The notes: generated by a model from the letters alone, not told the origin. A stretch of DNA of 64,000 bases from Methanobacterium_D oryzae (GCF_050433505.1 NZ_JBNPXC010000001.1:310001-374000); one strand, 5' to 3'; shown: positions 28,101 to 37,894, counted from the stretch's first letter. Program-made: numbers and translations.

Positions 28101-30270
28101 GTTTATTTATATTTGGGGGTTGGAAAATTAAACTCAATGATGCATTACTTCCTGGTGCTAAAGCACCAATATACCACAATCCATTATTGTAAAAGCCCTG
28201 AGAAGTAGTCGGGACAGAGCGAGAGGGTAAACTAGTTTGCACCCCTACATTAAAAGCATGTTCAGGACCGTTATTTCTTATAAATAATGTTGGTCTGCCA
28301 TTTTTTGTTCCGCTTATAAGTTCTATATTTGAAACTGGAACATAGAAACTGGCACTGGCTGTTGAAATTTGAGTGGGATCATATTCTTCATGTGTTTCAC
28401 TTGCAGTGTAAATGATATTTCTACTTGTAAGTTCTGGAGGTATATTTCCTCTAATTTCTAAAACTGCTATTTCTCCAGGATTTAAATTGTCAATAATCCA
28501 GATATTATTTTCAAAATAGCCCATTGTTGGAGTTTCTGGTTCAAATCCTGCGGGTATAATTGGATAAATTTTGAGATTAGTTGCAGGGTCAGGGCCATTA
28601 TTAGTTACAGTAGTTATGAATATTACTGTATCTCCCATCTTTGGAGTAGGATTATCTAGGGTATTTATTAATGTAATATCTGCACTTAGAGATCTGACAC
28701 TTAAATCATAAAGTACTGGAGAGGTGCTGCCTTTAAACCTTTCAAAGGTAGTTTCTATTTCTAAGAATCTTCCCCTTGGAGTTGAATTTAGAAGAGCCCC
28801 ATTAGTCGCATCTTCCCACAAAGACCAGTTTATTTTATCATTTGAACTCCGTGCCTTTACAGTGATTTTAGTACCTTCAGGTTCCAGACTATTCCATGAT
28901 ATTACTCCCCAAAGAGCATTATTAACCTCAGAATCATGTATTACTATCCAGATACCTCTGTTAGATGTGATGGTGTTAGATATTACCCCCGTCATGTCAC
29001 TGTAGCCGTAATGAGTAGCGCCAACAATTCGTTTAGATAATTCCACACCATTTTGAACATCTTTTGAATTAATTATATCCGGATTAATACGGTGAATGTA
29101 TTCATCACCGTTATCCACCACCCAAATTTTACCCTGATTATCTACTGAAACCCCACTGGGAGTGTTTCCAACAATAATTGTTGCTTTAATAACTCCTTCA
29201 TTTGAATAACGGGTGACAGTATTTTGTATATTGTTTGCAGACCAAATATCGCCATCATCAGTTACAGTTAGGCCCTGTGCATATGCTGCACTTTTTATCC
29301 ACTCAATAACTCCAGTAAGAATGTTTATTCGAGTAATACGGCAATAATTTAGTCCTGAAACGAATAAATGATTATTTCTATCAAGAGCCAGACCATAAGC
29401 TGTATGAGATAAATTAATCCTTAGAAAAGAATCATTAGAAGGATCTAATCTTAAGATATTGTTTCCAGTATTTCCTGCAGACCATAAAATTCCATACTGA
29501 TCAATTACAGCACCATATGGAGAATGACCAGTGACGTTTACTATCCTTAGTATCTGACCATTAGAACCATTAACATAGTAATATTTCTGTGTTCCATATG
29601 TTCCTATCCACACATTATTTTGAGAATCTATAGCCAGTCCTCTTGGCCCAGGATTATAATAATCATTGGCATAGGGTCCTTTATACTCTCCAGGAGTGTA
29701 TGTACCTTCCTTACTTGGAATCAGTATTATTTCATAGAGCACACATTCATCTTCTCCCCATGGTAAGAGTTCAATTATATCATTACCAGTAACTGGATCT
29801 TTGGTGTTCATAATAACCCCATTACCATCTATATCCCTGGAAGTTTCAATTATGCCGTTATGATTACGATCAATGTATCCTCCATTTTCTAATAGACCAA
29901 TTTTTACTGCAGTGCCAATATTACGGTTACCAACCCAGCAGCTGCCGTCTAAATCCACAGTTGTTCTAGAGGGATTTCCATAAGTAAGATTACTTGTTTT
30001 ATAACGGGCAATTTCCAAACCAGTGATGGTGTTAACTTTAGATACTGTTCCTTCGTTACTGTTTGGAATCCATATAAAGGGAAATGCTGATGATGAGGAA
30101 TTATCAGAAAGCTGTATTTGATCATCAGAAACGTTCAAACCAGAGGTATTACATTTATTAAAGTCTTCATCAGTTGTATAAGTGTAATTTGTATTGGCTG
30201 CTGATGCCATATTACAAATTATCAATGTAAAAGCAAACAAAAATATTATAGATGTTAATTTATTTTTCAT
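25138..30270 (-). CDS. Double surface protein: two beta-propeller/DUF11 proteins fused head to tail, with C-terminal helical domain
   Basis: 1710 residues. First half: signal peptide MKNKLTSIIFLFAFTLIICN, an NHL/Vgb-like propeller (repeats such as GLAIDSQNNVWIGTYG, GAVIDQYGILWSAG), two DUF11-type domains, then MQDTGIP (763-769), a transmembrane helix and a basic stretch. Second half: a new signal-like helix (WLALFIILFLALLFIGNVGA, from about 798), then a second, closely similar propeller, a DUF11 domain, a proline-rich linker (about 1465-1495) and a helical C-terminal domain of about 215 residues with no known motif. It looks like two tandem paralogues joined by loss of a stop. Propellers of this kind occur in Vgb lyases, but no catalytic claim can be made. 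Confidence 0.75.
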   Translation of the reverse strand: MKNKLTSIIFLFAFTLIICNMASAANTNYTYTTDEDFNKCNTSGLNVSDDQIQLSDNSSSSAFPFIWIPNSNEGTVSKVNTITGLEIARYKTSNLTYGNPSRTTVDLDGSCWVGNRNIGTAVKIGLLENGGYIDRNHNGIIETSRDIDGNGVIMNTKDPVTGNDIIELLPWGEDECVLYEIILIPSKEGTYTPGEYKGPYANDYYNPGPRGLAIDSQNNVWIGTYGTQKYYYVNGSNGQILRIVNVTGHSPYGAVIDQYGILWSAGNTGNNILRLDPSNDSFLRINLSHTAYGLALDRNNHLFVSGLNYCRITRINILTGVIEWIKSAAYAQGLTVTDDGDIWSANNIQNTVTRYSNEGVIKATIIVGNTPSGVSVDNQGKIWVVDNGDEYIHRINPDIINSKDVQNGVELSKRIVGATHYGYSDMTGVISNTITSNRGIWIVIHDSEVNNALWGVISWNSLEPEGTKITVKARSSNDKINWSLWEDATNGALLNSTPRGRFLEIETTFERFKGSTSPVLYDLSVRSLSADITLINTLDNPTPKMGDTVIFITTVTNNGPDPATNLKIYPIIPAGFEPETPTMGYFENNIWIIDNLNPGEIAVLEIRGNIPPELTSRNIIYTASETHEEYDPTQISTASASFYVPVSNIELISGTKNGRPTLFIRNNGPEHAFNVGVQTSLPSRSVPTTSQGFYNNGLWYIGALAPGSNASLSLIFQPPNINKPVNPVAGYKKVIINGKYVYIKDYSEQNGTIPPPEDNSVPMQDTGIPLNFSGVAILFIFFAAYLNKNNDKIRPNKWLALFIILFLALLFIGNVGAADPNQTYNSSEDFDKGVYNNINGSGDKLELLNNTNPTGNYIWIPNTNQGTISKVDIRTGQEIARYRTSPLNYASPSRTVVDSNGNYWVTNYQTGSVVKIGLLENRGFIDRNHDGIIQTSRDLDLNGVITGTEILDWGKDECVLYETVFIPGREGNYTPGKYTGGYANNWANPGPLAIVIDLDGNVWVGCYGLMKYFCLDSSTDQIIKTIDVSSVGHTPYGAVIDQNGIIWSAGGQNRNILRLDTVTGSYTRINIPHWAYGLALDGNNHLFVTGYTDSRISRIDTLTGNVDWTKTAPRGARGVAVTDDGDVWTANLESDTVTRFSNDGTLKATIWAGNGPTALSVDGEGKLWTVDHEDVYIHRINPEINGVDFSKMIVSGTHVGYSNMLPLNSNTHEQGTWTVIHDSLVNNAYWGTISWNSYEPKRSKVTVRVRSSNDKINWSNWEEAINNANLRLTPSGRYLEVEVVLEKNGTYSPVVYDLTVKNLDSNAAAADLGVTITGDKNSLNLGEKVKLTITAFNDGPKSANVKVNYRIPFGLKLLSSQGQGVYDPGTGVWSVGILNKEGNATVELVLQAVNDGYFVNIVNVYGDLASIKTFNSKTNVRSLSVNAASETYDPDTGNNQAKFNFNSINPSAPGDNGNNYYYEFSRDVQPPDDPKVPPTQPEPQPPTPPKPPEKPDYGPLYPNDQLNRDVAAVRDALNRGEVRKPLPEWNLTLEEKIDEWETFSMMLDIAGELLFIGSISSTPGSGEYLQQVKSGMLEAMDSLKMATRYFIKDPRFAFNTLKRGFKQAGNSFVDDEFMKAWSKNTVRVDPNVAQYALEKGLCSIFSKQADKIRLLLNMVGSISYIADPLKIYKSWGEVVYSFAADGIGQGNYDKAVDEFWEALKNTFLPI

Positions 30271-30778
30271 ATAGAAATTCCTTATTATTCATTTATTAAA
30301 TATGAATCATACTTTCATTATAAAAAGGCTTTCGATTTTAGAACAAGTAGTAATATTTATATATAAATTTAATACAAAAATATTACTCCATTTTAATATT
30401 AGATCATAAATAAGATCATTTAAACTTTAAAAATAATTATTAAATGTAATTAAACAATTTAATAGGATAATAAAGATTATTTTATGATTAAATCTATTAT
30501 ATATACAAATATTAGTTATAAATTTTATATAAAATTATAAATAACATATTAATGAGCATATATTTAATTATATACTTTTAAAATTGAAATTATGCAATTA
30601 AATCGGAAAAATAACGTTAATTAAATTATTGATATTTATAAATAGTAATAAATAATTTAGATATTAAATAAATAGGAAATAAATCAAATTACATTATTTT
30701 AATAATTATTAATGATACTTCCAAGTTTTGTCTTAATTTAAAATTTAATTTTTATACTATCATGTCCAATATATTCAC
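30271..30778. other. AT-rich intergenic region upstream of hef
   Basis: 508 bases, nearly all A/T, separating the divergent surface protein and hef genes. Apart from the candidate hef TATA box at its right end I see no ORF, RNA gene or strong repeat. Confidence 0.6.
30749..30762 (+). promoter_or_regulatory. TATA box of hef, implying a leaderless transcript
   Basis: TTTTTATACTATC has its centre about 25 bases before ATG 30779. The bases before the ATG (CCAATATATTCAC) hold no Shine-Dalgarno, unlike most genes here. Together this predicts transcription start at or next to the start codon. Confidence 0.5.
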
Positions 30779-33064
30779 ATGCAAAAGTGGATAGAACAGC
30801 CCCTAATTAAGGATCAAAAAATAGAATCACGGCTTTACCAGCAAGTTCTCGCTGCAGACGTGCTCAAAAATGGAAATACCATGATAGTAGCGCCTACAGC
30901 ACTTGGAAAAACAATAGTAGCTGTTTTAGTTGCAGCAGAAAGGATCAAAAATTTCAAGGACTCAAAGGTCTTAGTTCTCGCACCAAGTAAACCTTTAGTA
31001 GTACAACACGAAGAGAGCTTTAGGGAATTCATGAACGTTTCTGTAACTTCACTTACAGGCGATACAAAGCCAGAAGAACGAATTAAAAAATGGAATGAAC
31101 ATCAGATCATTTGTGCCACTCCACAAACAATAGAATCTGATATAATAGCCTCCAGATATAATTTAGAGGATGTATCACTCATTGTATTTGATGAATGCCA
31201 TAGGGGAGTAGGATCTTATTCTTATGTTTATTTAGCATCAAAATACTTCCAGGACAGTAAAAATCATTTAATACTCGGTCTTACAGCTTCTCCAGGCTCT
31301 GGTGAAGATAAAATTAATGAAGTATGCGATAATCTATTTATAAATGACGTTATCATTAAAAGCGAAGACGATATTGACGTTGTTCCCTACTTTAATCCAG
31401 TTGAAGTAAAATGGATTAAATTAGAACTAAATGAAGAACTTAAAGAAATTAAATCACATATTGATGATACCCTAAAAGCCAGATTTGACACCCTCAAAAG
31501 AATGGGTGTTATAAAAACTGTAAACATGAATAAAAAAGATGTTTTAATGGCTAAAGGAGCTGCTCAAAATAGGATTGCAAGAAGCAGCAGCCCTCCTAAG
31601 AAATGTTATATGGCTGTTTCTACTCTTACTGCAGTAATTAATGCAATGCATGCTCTTGAGCTTCTGGAAACCCAGGGGATACGTACATTAAATAAATACT
31701 TTGAAAGATTACGTAAAAAGAAGACAAAAGCTGCTAAAAGCCTCTTAATGGATGAAAACTTCAAAAAAGCAATTAGCAAGACTAAAATTGCCCATGATAA
31801 AGAAGTTGAACATCCTAAACTTGCAAAACTAGCAAGCATCCTTAAAAAAGAGCTTAAGGAAAATAAGGATTCCAGGATAATTGTTTTTACCCAGTTTAGA
31901 GATACTGTAGATAGAATTTATGAAGAATGTATGGAAAATGACATTAATGCAGTTAAATTCTTTGGACAAGCATCTAAGGAAGGTACAAAAGGATTAACCC
32001 AGAAAAAACAGAAAGAAGTTATTAATTCCTTTAAAAATGGTACTTATGATGTTTTAATATCAACCAGTGTTGCTGAAGAGGGTATTGACATTCCCGCTGT
32101 TGACCTTGTAATTCTCTATGAACCAGTTCCATCTGAAATTAGGATGATACAACGTAGGGGAAGGACTGGAAGGAAAACACAGGGTAAAATGTATATCTTA
32201 ATCACCAAAGGAACTCGTGATGAAGCTTACTACTGGGCAAGTATTAATAAAGAACGTAATATGAAAAAACAACTCTCAAAAAGAGTAAAAAGAAATATTG
32301 CCCCCAAAGAAATCGTTAAGGTTATTCCTCGTGAAGGAGAAGATAATGAAATCAGGCCAATTGTATATGCTGATTCAAGGGAACATAGCTCCAGGGTTCT
32401 ACGTGAACTTAAAAAACTAAATGTAGATATTGAAGTTAAAAACCTTATAACAGATTATCAGGTTAGCGATGAAGTAGGAATTGAACGAAAAACCACTAAA
32501 GATTTTGTAGTTTCAATTATAGATAAAAGATTACACAAACAGGCCAAAGAACTGGTAGAAAACTTTAGAAAGCCATTAATAATCCTTGAAGGTGAGGATC
32601 TCTATTCCTCTTTAATCCATCCAAATGCTATAAGAGGTGCTCTTGCATCTCTTGCAGTTGATTTTGGTATTCCTATAATTCCCACAAGGTCTAAAGAAGA
32701 TACAGCTGCAATGATCGCAAGACTTGCTATAAGAGAGCAAATCCATGAAAGACCAGAAATACAGATCAGAACAGAGAGAAAACCTTTAACATTATACGAG
32801 CAGAAACTTTATATTATCGAATCGTTGCCAAATATTGGCCCTGTAACAGCTAAAAAGCTGCTTGAAGAATTTGGCTCAGTTAAGGCTATTATAAATGCTT
32901 CAGAAGCTGATCTTAAAAAGGTTGAAGGTATTGGTAATAAGATAGCTAAAAGCATTAAAGAAGTTGTTGAATCTGACTTTAAATTTATTGATGAAGCCCA
33001 AAAGGTAATAGAAGTAGAGAAATCAGATAATAAAACTTCAGTTTATAAATTAAAAGATGATTAA
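30779..33064 (+). CDS. hef: Hef: fork helicase/XPF-type nuclease
   Basis: 761 residues, full length. N-terminal SF2 helicase of the FANCM type: Walker A MIVAPTALGKTIVAVLVAAE (about 38), DECHRG box (about 138), GLTASPGSG (motif III), VFTQFRDTVDRIYEE (IV), TSVAEEGIDIPAVDLVI (V) and QRRGRTGR (VI). C-terminal XPF nuclease: YADSREHSS and IERKTTKDFVVS carry the ERKxxxD site, followed by two helix-hairpin-helix motifs (LPNIGPVTAKKLLEEFG, VEGIGNKIAKSIKEV). It processes stalled forks. The stop overlaps the upstream in-frame reading of the next gene. Confidence 0.96.
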   Translation: MQKWIEQPLIKDQKIESRLYQQVLAADVLKNGNTMIVAPTALGKTIVAVLVAAERIKNFKDSKVLVLAPSKPLVVQHEESFREFMNVSVTSLTGDTKPEERIKKWNEHQIICATPQTIESDIIASRYNLEDVSLIVFDECHRGVGSYSYVYLASKYFQDSKNHLILGLTASPGSGEDKINEVCDNLFINDVIIKSEDDIDVVPYFNPVEVKWIKLELNEELKEIKSHIDDTLKARFDTLKRMGVIKTVNMNKKDVLMAKGAAQNRIARSSSPPKKCYMAVSTLTAVINAMHALELLETQGIRTLNKYFERLRKKKTKAAKSLLMDENFKKAISKTKIAHDKEVEHPKLAKLASILKKELKENKDSRIIVFTQFRDTVDRIYEECMENDINAVKFFGQASKEGTKGLTQKKQKEVINSFKNGTYDVLISTSVAEEGIDIPAVDLVILYEPVPSEIRMIQRRGRTGRKTQGKMYILITKGTRDEAYYWASINKERNMKKQLSKRVKRNIAPKEIVKVIPREGEDNEIRPIVYADSREHSSRVLRELKKLNVDIEVKNLITDYQVSDEVGIERKTTKDFVVSIIDKRLHKQAKELVENFRKPLIILEGEDLYSSLIHPNAIRGALASLAVDFGIPIIPTRSKEDTAAMIARLAIREQIHERPEIQIRTERKPLTLYEQKLYIIESLPNIGPVTAKKLLEEFGSVKAIINASEADLKKVEGIGNKIAKSIKEVVESDFKFIDEAQKVIEVEKSDNKTSVYKLKDD

Positions 33065-33083
33065 TCAAAGAGGAGTGGAAATA

Positions 33084-33812
33084 TTGCGTATTATAATGGA
33101 TGAAAAGGGCAAAAAATACATTGCCCGTAATGAAGAATTTCACACGAACTATGGTTTTATAAAAAAAGAAGATATGGAAGCAGGTGAACCTGGAGATATC
33201 TTAAAAACCCATATGGGACATGAATTTAAAGTTTTAAAGGCCAATATTAATGATTATATTGATTTAATGGAAAGGAAATGCTCAATAATTCTTCCAAAAG
33301 ATATTGGAATCATAATCGCGAATACTGGTATTGGTTGTGGTGATCGGGTAGTTGATGCCGGTACAGGTGCTGGAGCCACAGCACTTCATTTTGGAAATGT
33401 TGTAGGTGAAAATGGAGCTGTTTACTCCTATGAAATTCGAGAAGATTTTGCAGAGATTGCAAAGCGTAATGTAGAAAATTTCGGCCTTAAAAACGTTGAA
33501 GTTAAAAATAAGGATATATTTGAGGGCATTGATGAGAATGATCTTGATCTGGTATTTTTAGATCTTCCTAAGCCATATGATGTTGTAGAGCATGCAAAAG
33601 AAAGCTTGAAAAAAGGAGGATACATTGCAACTTACACTCCTTACATTGAACAGGTTCAAATTCTTCATAGGGTGCTTAAAAAAGCTGATTTCTCAAATAT
33701 GAATACACTTGAATGTATCGTGCGTGAAATTGAAGTTAAGAGTAAAGGTACACGTCCAAGGACAAGGGCTGCAGCACATACTGGATATTTAACATTTGCA
33801 AGAAATCTATAA
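33084..33812 (+). CDS. tRNA (adenine-N1)-methyltransferase, TrmI family
   Basis: S-adenosylmethionine-dependent enzyme that makes m1A in the T loop (and, in some archaea, m1A57/58). About 242 residues. N-terminal small domain (KGKKYIARNEEFHTNYGFI), then a Rossmann fold: VVDAGTGAGATALHFGNVVG (about 87), YSYEIREDFAEIAKRN, and the motif LDLVFLDLPKPYDVVEHA (about 155). I chose TTG 33084 with AGGAGTGG 6 bases upstream, giving MRIIMDEKGKKY; ATG 33057 lies inside the hef tail and lacks an SD. Confidence 0.9.
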   Translation: MRIIMDEKGKKYIARNEEFHTNYGFIKKEDMEAGEPGDILKTHMGHEFKVLKANINDYIDLMERKCSIILPKDIGIIIANTGIGCGDRVVDAGTGAGATALHFGNVVGENGAVYSYEIREDFAEIAKRNVENFGLKNVEVKNKDIFEGIDENDLDLVFLDLPKPYDVVEHAKESLKKGGYIATYTPYIEQVQILHRVLKKADFSNMNTLECIVREIEVKSKGTRPRTRAAAHTGYLTFARNL

Positions 33813-33906
33813 AATAATAAAAATATAATAAATAAGTCCAGATACTATATAAGAATTTCATGTTATTTAATTAATTTATAAATATTTTAAGTTAAATGGT
33901 GAATTT

Positions 33907-34821
33907 ATGGGCTTTAATCAAAAAGATATCATTTCAATAAGGGATTTTACAAAAAAAGATATTGAATATATCCTTAAAATTGCTGCAGAGATGGAACCTA
34001 TTGCCAGATCTAAAGAAAAATCAGATATTTTATCTGGAAAGTTACTGGGAATGCTTTTTTATGAACCATCCACCAGGACAAGACTTTCTTTTGAAGCTGC
34101 AATGAAACGCCTTGCAGGTAGTACCATCGGCTTTGCAGAAGCCGGGACAAGTTCTGCTACAAAAGGTGAGAATTTAACAGATACTGTTAGAATAGTTGGT
34201 GAATATTCCGATGCAGTTGTTATAAGACATAATAAGGAGGGTACTGCTCGTTTTGTAGCTGATATTGTCGATGTTCCTGTGATAAATGCAGGAGATGGTG
34301 CTGGACAGCATCCGACTCAAACTTTACTTGATCTTTTTACAATGAAACAGATCCTTGGAAGAATAGATGATCTTCATATTTCACTTGTAGGAGACCTCAA
34401 GTACGGAAGAACGGTGCATTCACTTGCATATGCACTTGCAATGTTTGATGTCGATGTGAGCTTTGTATCACCTAAAGAACTTAAAATGCCCCATGAAATT
34501 CTCCATGATTTAGATAAAAGTGGCGTAGAAGTTTTTGAAACAGATGATATTAATGATGTTTTAAATAAAACAGATGTTCTTTATGTGACAAGAATCCAAA
34601 AGGAAAGATTCCCTGATCCTCAAGAATATTCAAGGATAAAAGGAGCTTATACAATTGATTATAAGCTTCTTGAAGGAAGTAACGCTATTGTAATGCATCC
34701 ATTGCCACGGGTTGATGAAATATCTCATGATGTGGATAATACTCCTTATGGAAAGTATTTTGAGCAGGCTTTTTACGGAGTACCAGTTAGAATGGCACTT
34801 TTAAAATCAATAATAAAATAA
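33907..34821 (+). CDS. pyrB: Aspartate carbamoyltransferase catalytic chain
   Basis: Makes N-carbamoyl-aspartate from carbamoyl phosphate and aspartate in pyrimidine synthesis. 304 residues. Carbamoyl phosphate site FYEPSTRTRLSFEAAM (about 50), RHNKEGTAR, NAGDGAGQHPTQTLLDLFT (about 125), aspartate side HISLVGDLKYGRTVHSLAYA (about 157) and HPLPRVDEIS (about 265). pyrI is not next to it here. A decayed copy of the HISLVGD region occurs 3.4 kb away inside the origin. Confidence 0.96.
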   Translation: MGFNQKDIISIRDFTKKDIEYILKIAAEMEPIARSKEKSDILSGKLLGMLFYEPSTRTRLSFEAAMKRLAGSTIGFAEAGTSSATKGENLTDTVRIVGEYSDAVVIRHNKEGTARFVADIVDVPVINAGDGAGQHPTQTLLDLFTMKQILGRIDDLHISLVGDLKYGRTVHSLAYALAMFDVDVSFVSPKELKMPHEILHDLDKSGVEVFETDDINDVLNKTDVLYVTRIQKERFPDPQEYSRIKGAYTIDYKLLEGSNAIVMHPLPRVDEISHDVDNTPYGKYFEQAFYGVPVRMALLKSIIK

Positions 34822-34968
34822 AAAATTAAATTAACTTTCATATGAATTACGTGATATTACATATGGTAATTCAAAGAATTTTAATAAATAAATATTTATT
34901 TTTAATTTCTGTCACGAAGACATTAATTTCAAGTGTAAAAAGATTTAAAAATTAATTTATTCAAGTTT

Positions 34969-36117
34969 TTATGCACTCCACATGGCATCTTCAAGAAGAT
35001 TCAATTCACACTGCAAATCTATAATGTTTGTTCTACCTTTACCTCTTCCCCTGGAGACTGTTTTAGTAGAAATCAACCCCAACATCTCTAATTCATTTAT
35101 AAAGTCAAATATTCTCCTGTAGGACACTGAATCCCCCTTAGAAACTTCTTTATAAACTTCATAAAGCCTGCCAGATGTTATTTCTTCTTTTCTCTTTGTA
35201 AGGTAGAGTAGAGACTCTAAAACTTTTTGTTGTTGGCTTGGTAGGGTCATTATAATATCTGTAACTTTATTATGTTCAATGTAATCTTTTGCTTCCCTTA
35301 CATATTCTTCCAGAACGCCATCAGTGCCTTTTTCATCTGCAAGTTCACCAGAAGTTCTAAGAAGGTCCAATGCATATCTTGCATCTCCTTCTTCTTTAGC
35401 TGCCATTGCTGCGCAAAGTGGAATTACATCATCATCAAGAACTTTTTCTTTGAAAGATAGTTCTGCACGTTCTTTTAGGATATCAACTAATTGTTGAGCA
35501 TTGTATGGTGGAAAAACGATTTCGCGGTCACGTAGACTGCTTTTTACACGTGGTTTTATAAATTTTTTAAATTCAACATAGTTACTTATTGATGCAATTG
35601 CAACATTATCCGTTCTTGTAAGAGTGTAAAGGAGACCATCACCATCATTTTTTAACAGTATATCAATCTCATCAAGAAGAATTATTAAAATAAGGTCCTT
35701 TCCAAATACATTCTTTTTAAAAAGATTTCTAAACGCATGAATTACCTCTGCTTTTGTCCAGCCCCTGTATGGGACATTCTGCCCCATTTGTTGGCATAAA
35801 TGAGCTATAACTTGGTATTCAGTAGTATAATCAGTGCATCTTACATATTCAACTCTTACATTAACATTTTTCTCTTTAGCGACTTGTAATAACTGTTTTT
35901 TTGCAAGTTTAGCCACTGCTGTCTTTCCAGTACCAGTCTTACCATAAATTGTTATGTCTGGAGGAGTTACGTTGTTTAGTGCTTCAATCCAGTATTTGGC
36001 AACAGATCTTATCTGATCTTCCCTGTGAGGTAGTTTATCAGGTAAGAACCTGTGATCTAAGTATTTTTTATATTTAAAAACAGTATTCTTTTCACCAAGT
36101 TCTTCAAAGATATTCAT
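34969..36117 (-). CDS. cdc6: Orc1/Cdc6 replication initiator
   Basis: 382 residues, AAA+ ATPase that binds origin boxes and loads MCM. Walker A IYGKTGTGKTAVAKLAKKQL (about 57), Walker B LIILLDEIDILLKNDGDG (about 130), sensor region IASISNYVEF, sensor 2 EGDARYALDLLRTSGELADE and a C-terminal winged helix (SYRRIFDFINELEMLGLIST). ATG 36117 is chosen with GAGTGATT just upstream. It lies at the left edge of a 2.7 kb origin whose boxes start about 80 bases upstream of the gene; one box also lies past its stop (34927). Confidence 0.96.
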   Translation of the reverse strand: MNIFEELGEKNTVFKYKKYLDHRFLPDKLPHREDQIRSVAKYWIEALNNVTPPDITIYGKTGTGKTAVAKLAKKQLLQVAKEKNVNVRVEYVRCTDYTTEYQVIAHLCQQMGQNVPYRGWTKAEVIHAFRNLFKKNVFGKDLILIILLDEIDILLKNDGDGLLYTLTRTDNVAIASISNYVEFKKFIKPRVKSSLRDREIVFPPYNAQQLVDILKERAELSFKEKVLDDDVIPLCAAMAAKEEGDARYALDLLRTSGELADEKGTDGVLEEYVREAKDYIEHNKVTDIIMTLPSQQQKVLESLLYLTKRKEEITSGRLYEVYKEVSKGDSVSYRRIFDFINELEMLGLISTKTVSRGRGKGRTNIIDLQCELNLLEDAMWSA

Positions 36118-37034
36118 GTAAATCACTCATATAGTTACAAAAGAAGCCTTAACTTTATAATATTATAAGCTTCAAAAATTTAATCGAGAAATATCAATAC
36201 ACTTGAAATCTTTCTCCAATGTATTAGATTGTCTTACAACCATATAAATGTTCAAACAGAGAGATGTATTTCAAGTGTAAAATAATAATTTTATGTTTAT
36301 TATTATTACAAATAAAAAGAGAAAAAGACATTCATTTCAAGTGTAAATAAAAAAACAACTGAATTTTTTTAATTTCATTGAGACATGCATTTCAAGTGTA
36401 AAATGTGTTTTGAAGGATAAATTTGAATTATAAAAATTAATCTATATATAAAATCAGATTATTATAGCGTAATACTTAAAAAAAGGATTTTTAATGATTT
36501 ATATTATAAAAATAGTTAAATTTAAAGTTAAATGTTCGTATAAATGAAAAATATAGTGAATTACATGTTCATAGATTAACAGTATTGATCAAAATTATAA
36601 GACATGTATTTCAAGTGTAAATATTATACATCAAAATTCAGATTTTTTAAAAATATATTGATTTCCAGTGTAAATTTTTATTTTATAGTATGTACTAACT
36701 TTATATTACTGAATTTATAATTAAAACATAAATTTCAAGTGTAAATTTATTTGAAGTTCTAATAGCTATTATTTTAATAAAAATTTTTGTATTTGGATGT
36801 TGATAAAAAATCTAGCTTAAATTAAAATGATCATAGTCATTAAACCAACTATAGAAAAAATAACATCTGTTTCAAGTTTAAAATTCCAAGGTTCTAAATT
36901 CCTTTTTTATTTAAAAATAAGCAAAAACTTTAAAGGCTCTCTACTGACTTAAGATTAGTGTCATTCTTTAAAAATTATTTATATTTAAGCATGTTATGTT
37001 TAAATTAAGCTTTAAAATAAAGATATTGATGTAT

Positions 37035-37076
37035 AAAAATTGAATTGAAAATATTAAATCTTTCAATTCAATTTTT
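37035..37076. repeat. Perfect 16-bp inverted repeat in the origin gap
   Basis: AAAAATTGAATTGAAA (37035-37050) and its exact reverse complement (37061-37076) flank a 10-base AT spacer. It lies between the two box clusters. It is neither an origin box nor an evident insertion sequence end. Confidence 0.8.
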
Positions 37077-37756
37077 AAGTTGCTTTATTTCCTGTTTTAG
37101 AATGATATCTAAAATATTACGTGCCTAAATAAAAGACAATTATATTCACTACATTAATTGATTATATAAAATCATTTTTAATGATATAATCATTACTATG
37201 CTAAATCTATGAAAATAGAGCTTATTAAATTTCTAAAATTCATTGTAAATTATTTTCTTCATTAAAAACTTGAGAATGTACTTAATTTTGAGGATTTAGG
37301 AAATATTTCAAAATAAAATTGAAATTTATGTACCAGCATATGCTTCAGGTATAAATAAAATTAATTTAACTAATTAAACGTATAAAAAATGTGATCGTGA
37401 AATAAAATTTAGCAAATATAGATATTTTATTGAATTAATGCTTAATTAACAGATAGATCCTTATTATAGACATTTGTTTAGCATTTATTGAATTTATATA
37501 TTTATATCATGTTTTAAAGATTAGAACACTTTTATTTAAGTAAATAGCTAAAATATTCTTATAAATGATAATTATACTCAATTTTAGTACCTTAAAATTA
37601 GTAAACCACAGAATAATCATGATTAGGTAGAAGTTAGTTTAAATATCACATAAAATTAAATTCAAATATTGATAATATTAAAGAAATAGATCTAGTCTTT
37701 GGATTTATGTATTTCTAAAGAAGAGAGATCTATATGGGTTTTAAGAGGTTTAAGAT

Positions 37757-37832
37757 AATCATATTTCACTTGTAGGAGACTTCAAACGTGGAAGAACTGT
37801 ACATTCTCTATTATATGCATTTGATAGTGTTG
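37757..37832 (+). pseudogene. Fragment of a pyrB-like gene in the origin
   Basis: 21 consecutive bases (37760-37780) are identical to 34375-34395 of the intact pyrB, and similarity continues to about 37825 (roughly 80% by eye over 70 bases). It reads HISLVGDFKRGRTVHS then LLYAFD, the aspartate-binding segment of the enzyme. No start, no flanking pyrB sequence, so a relic. Confidence 0.7.
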
Positions 37833-37894
37833 TTCAAAACATAAATCCTAAACATAAATCTTTAGCTTACAAAACCATGAGTTTTCATAGTTAA

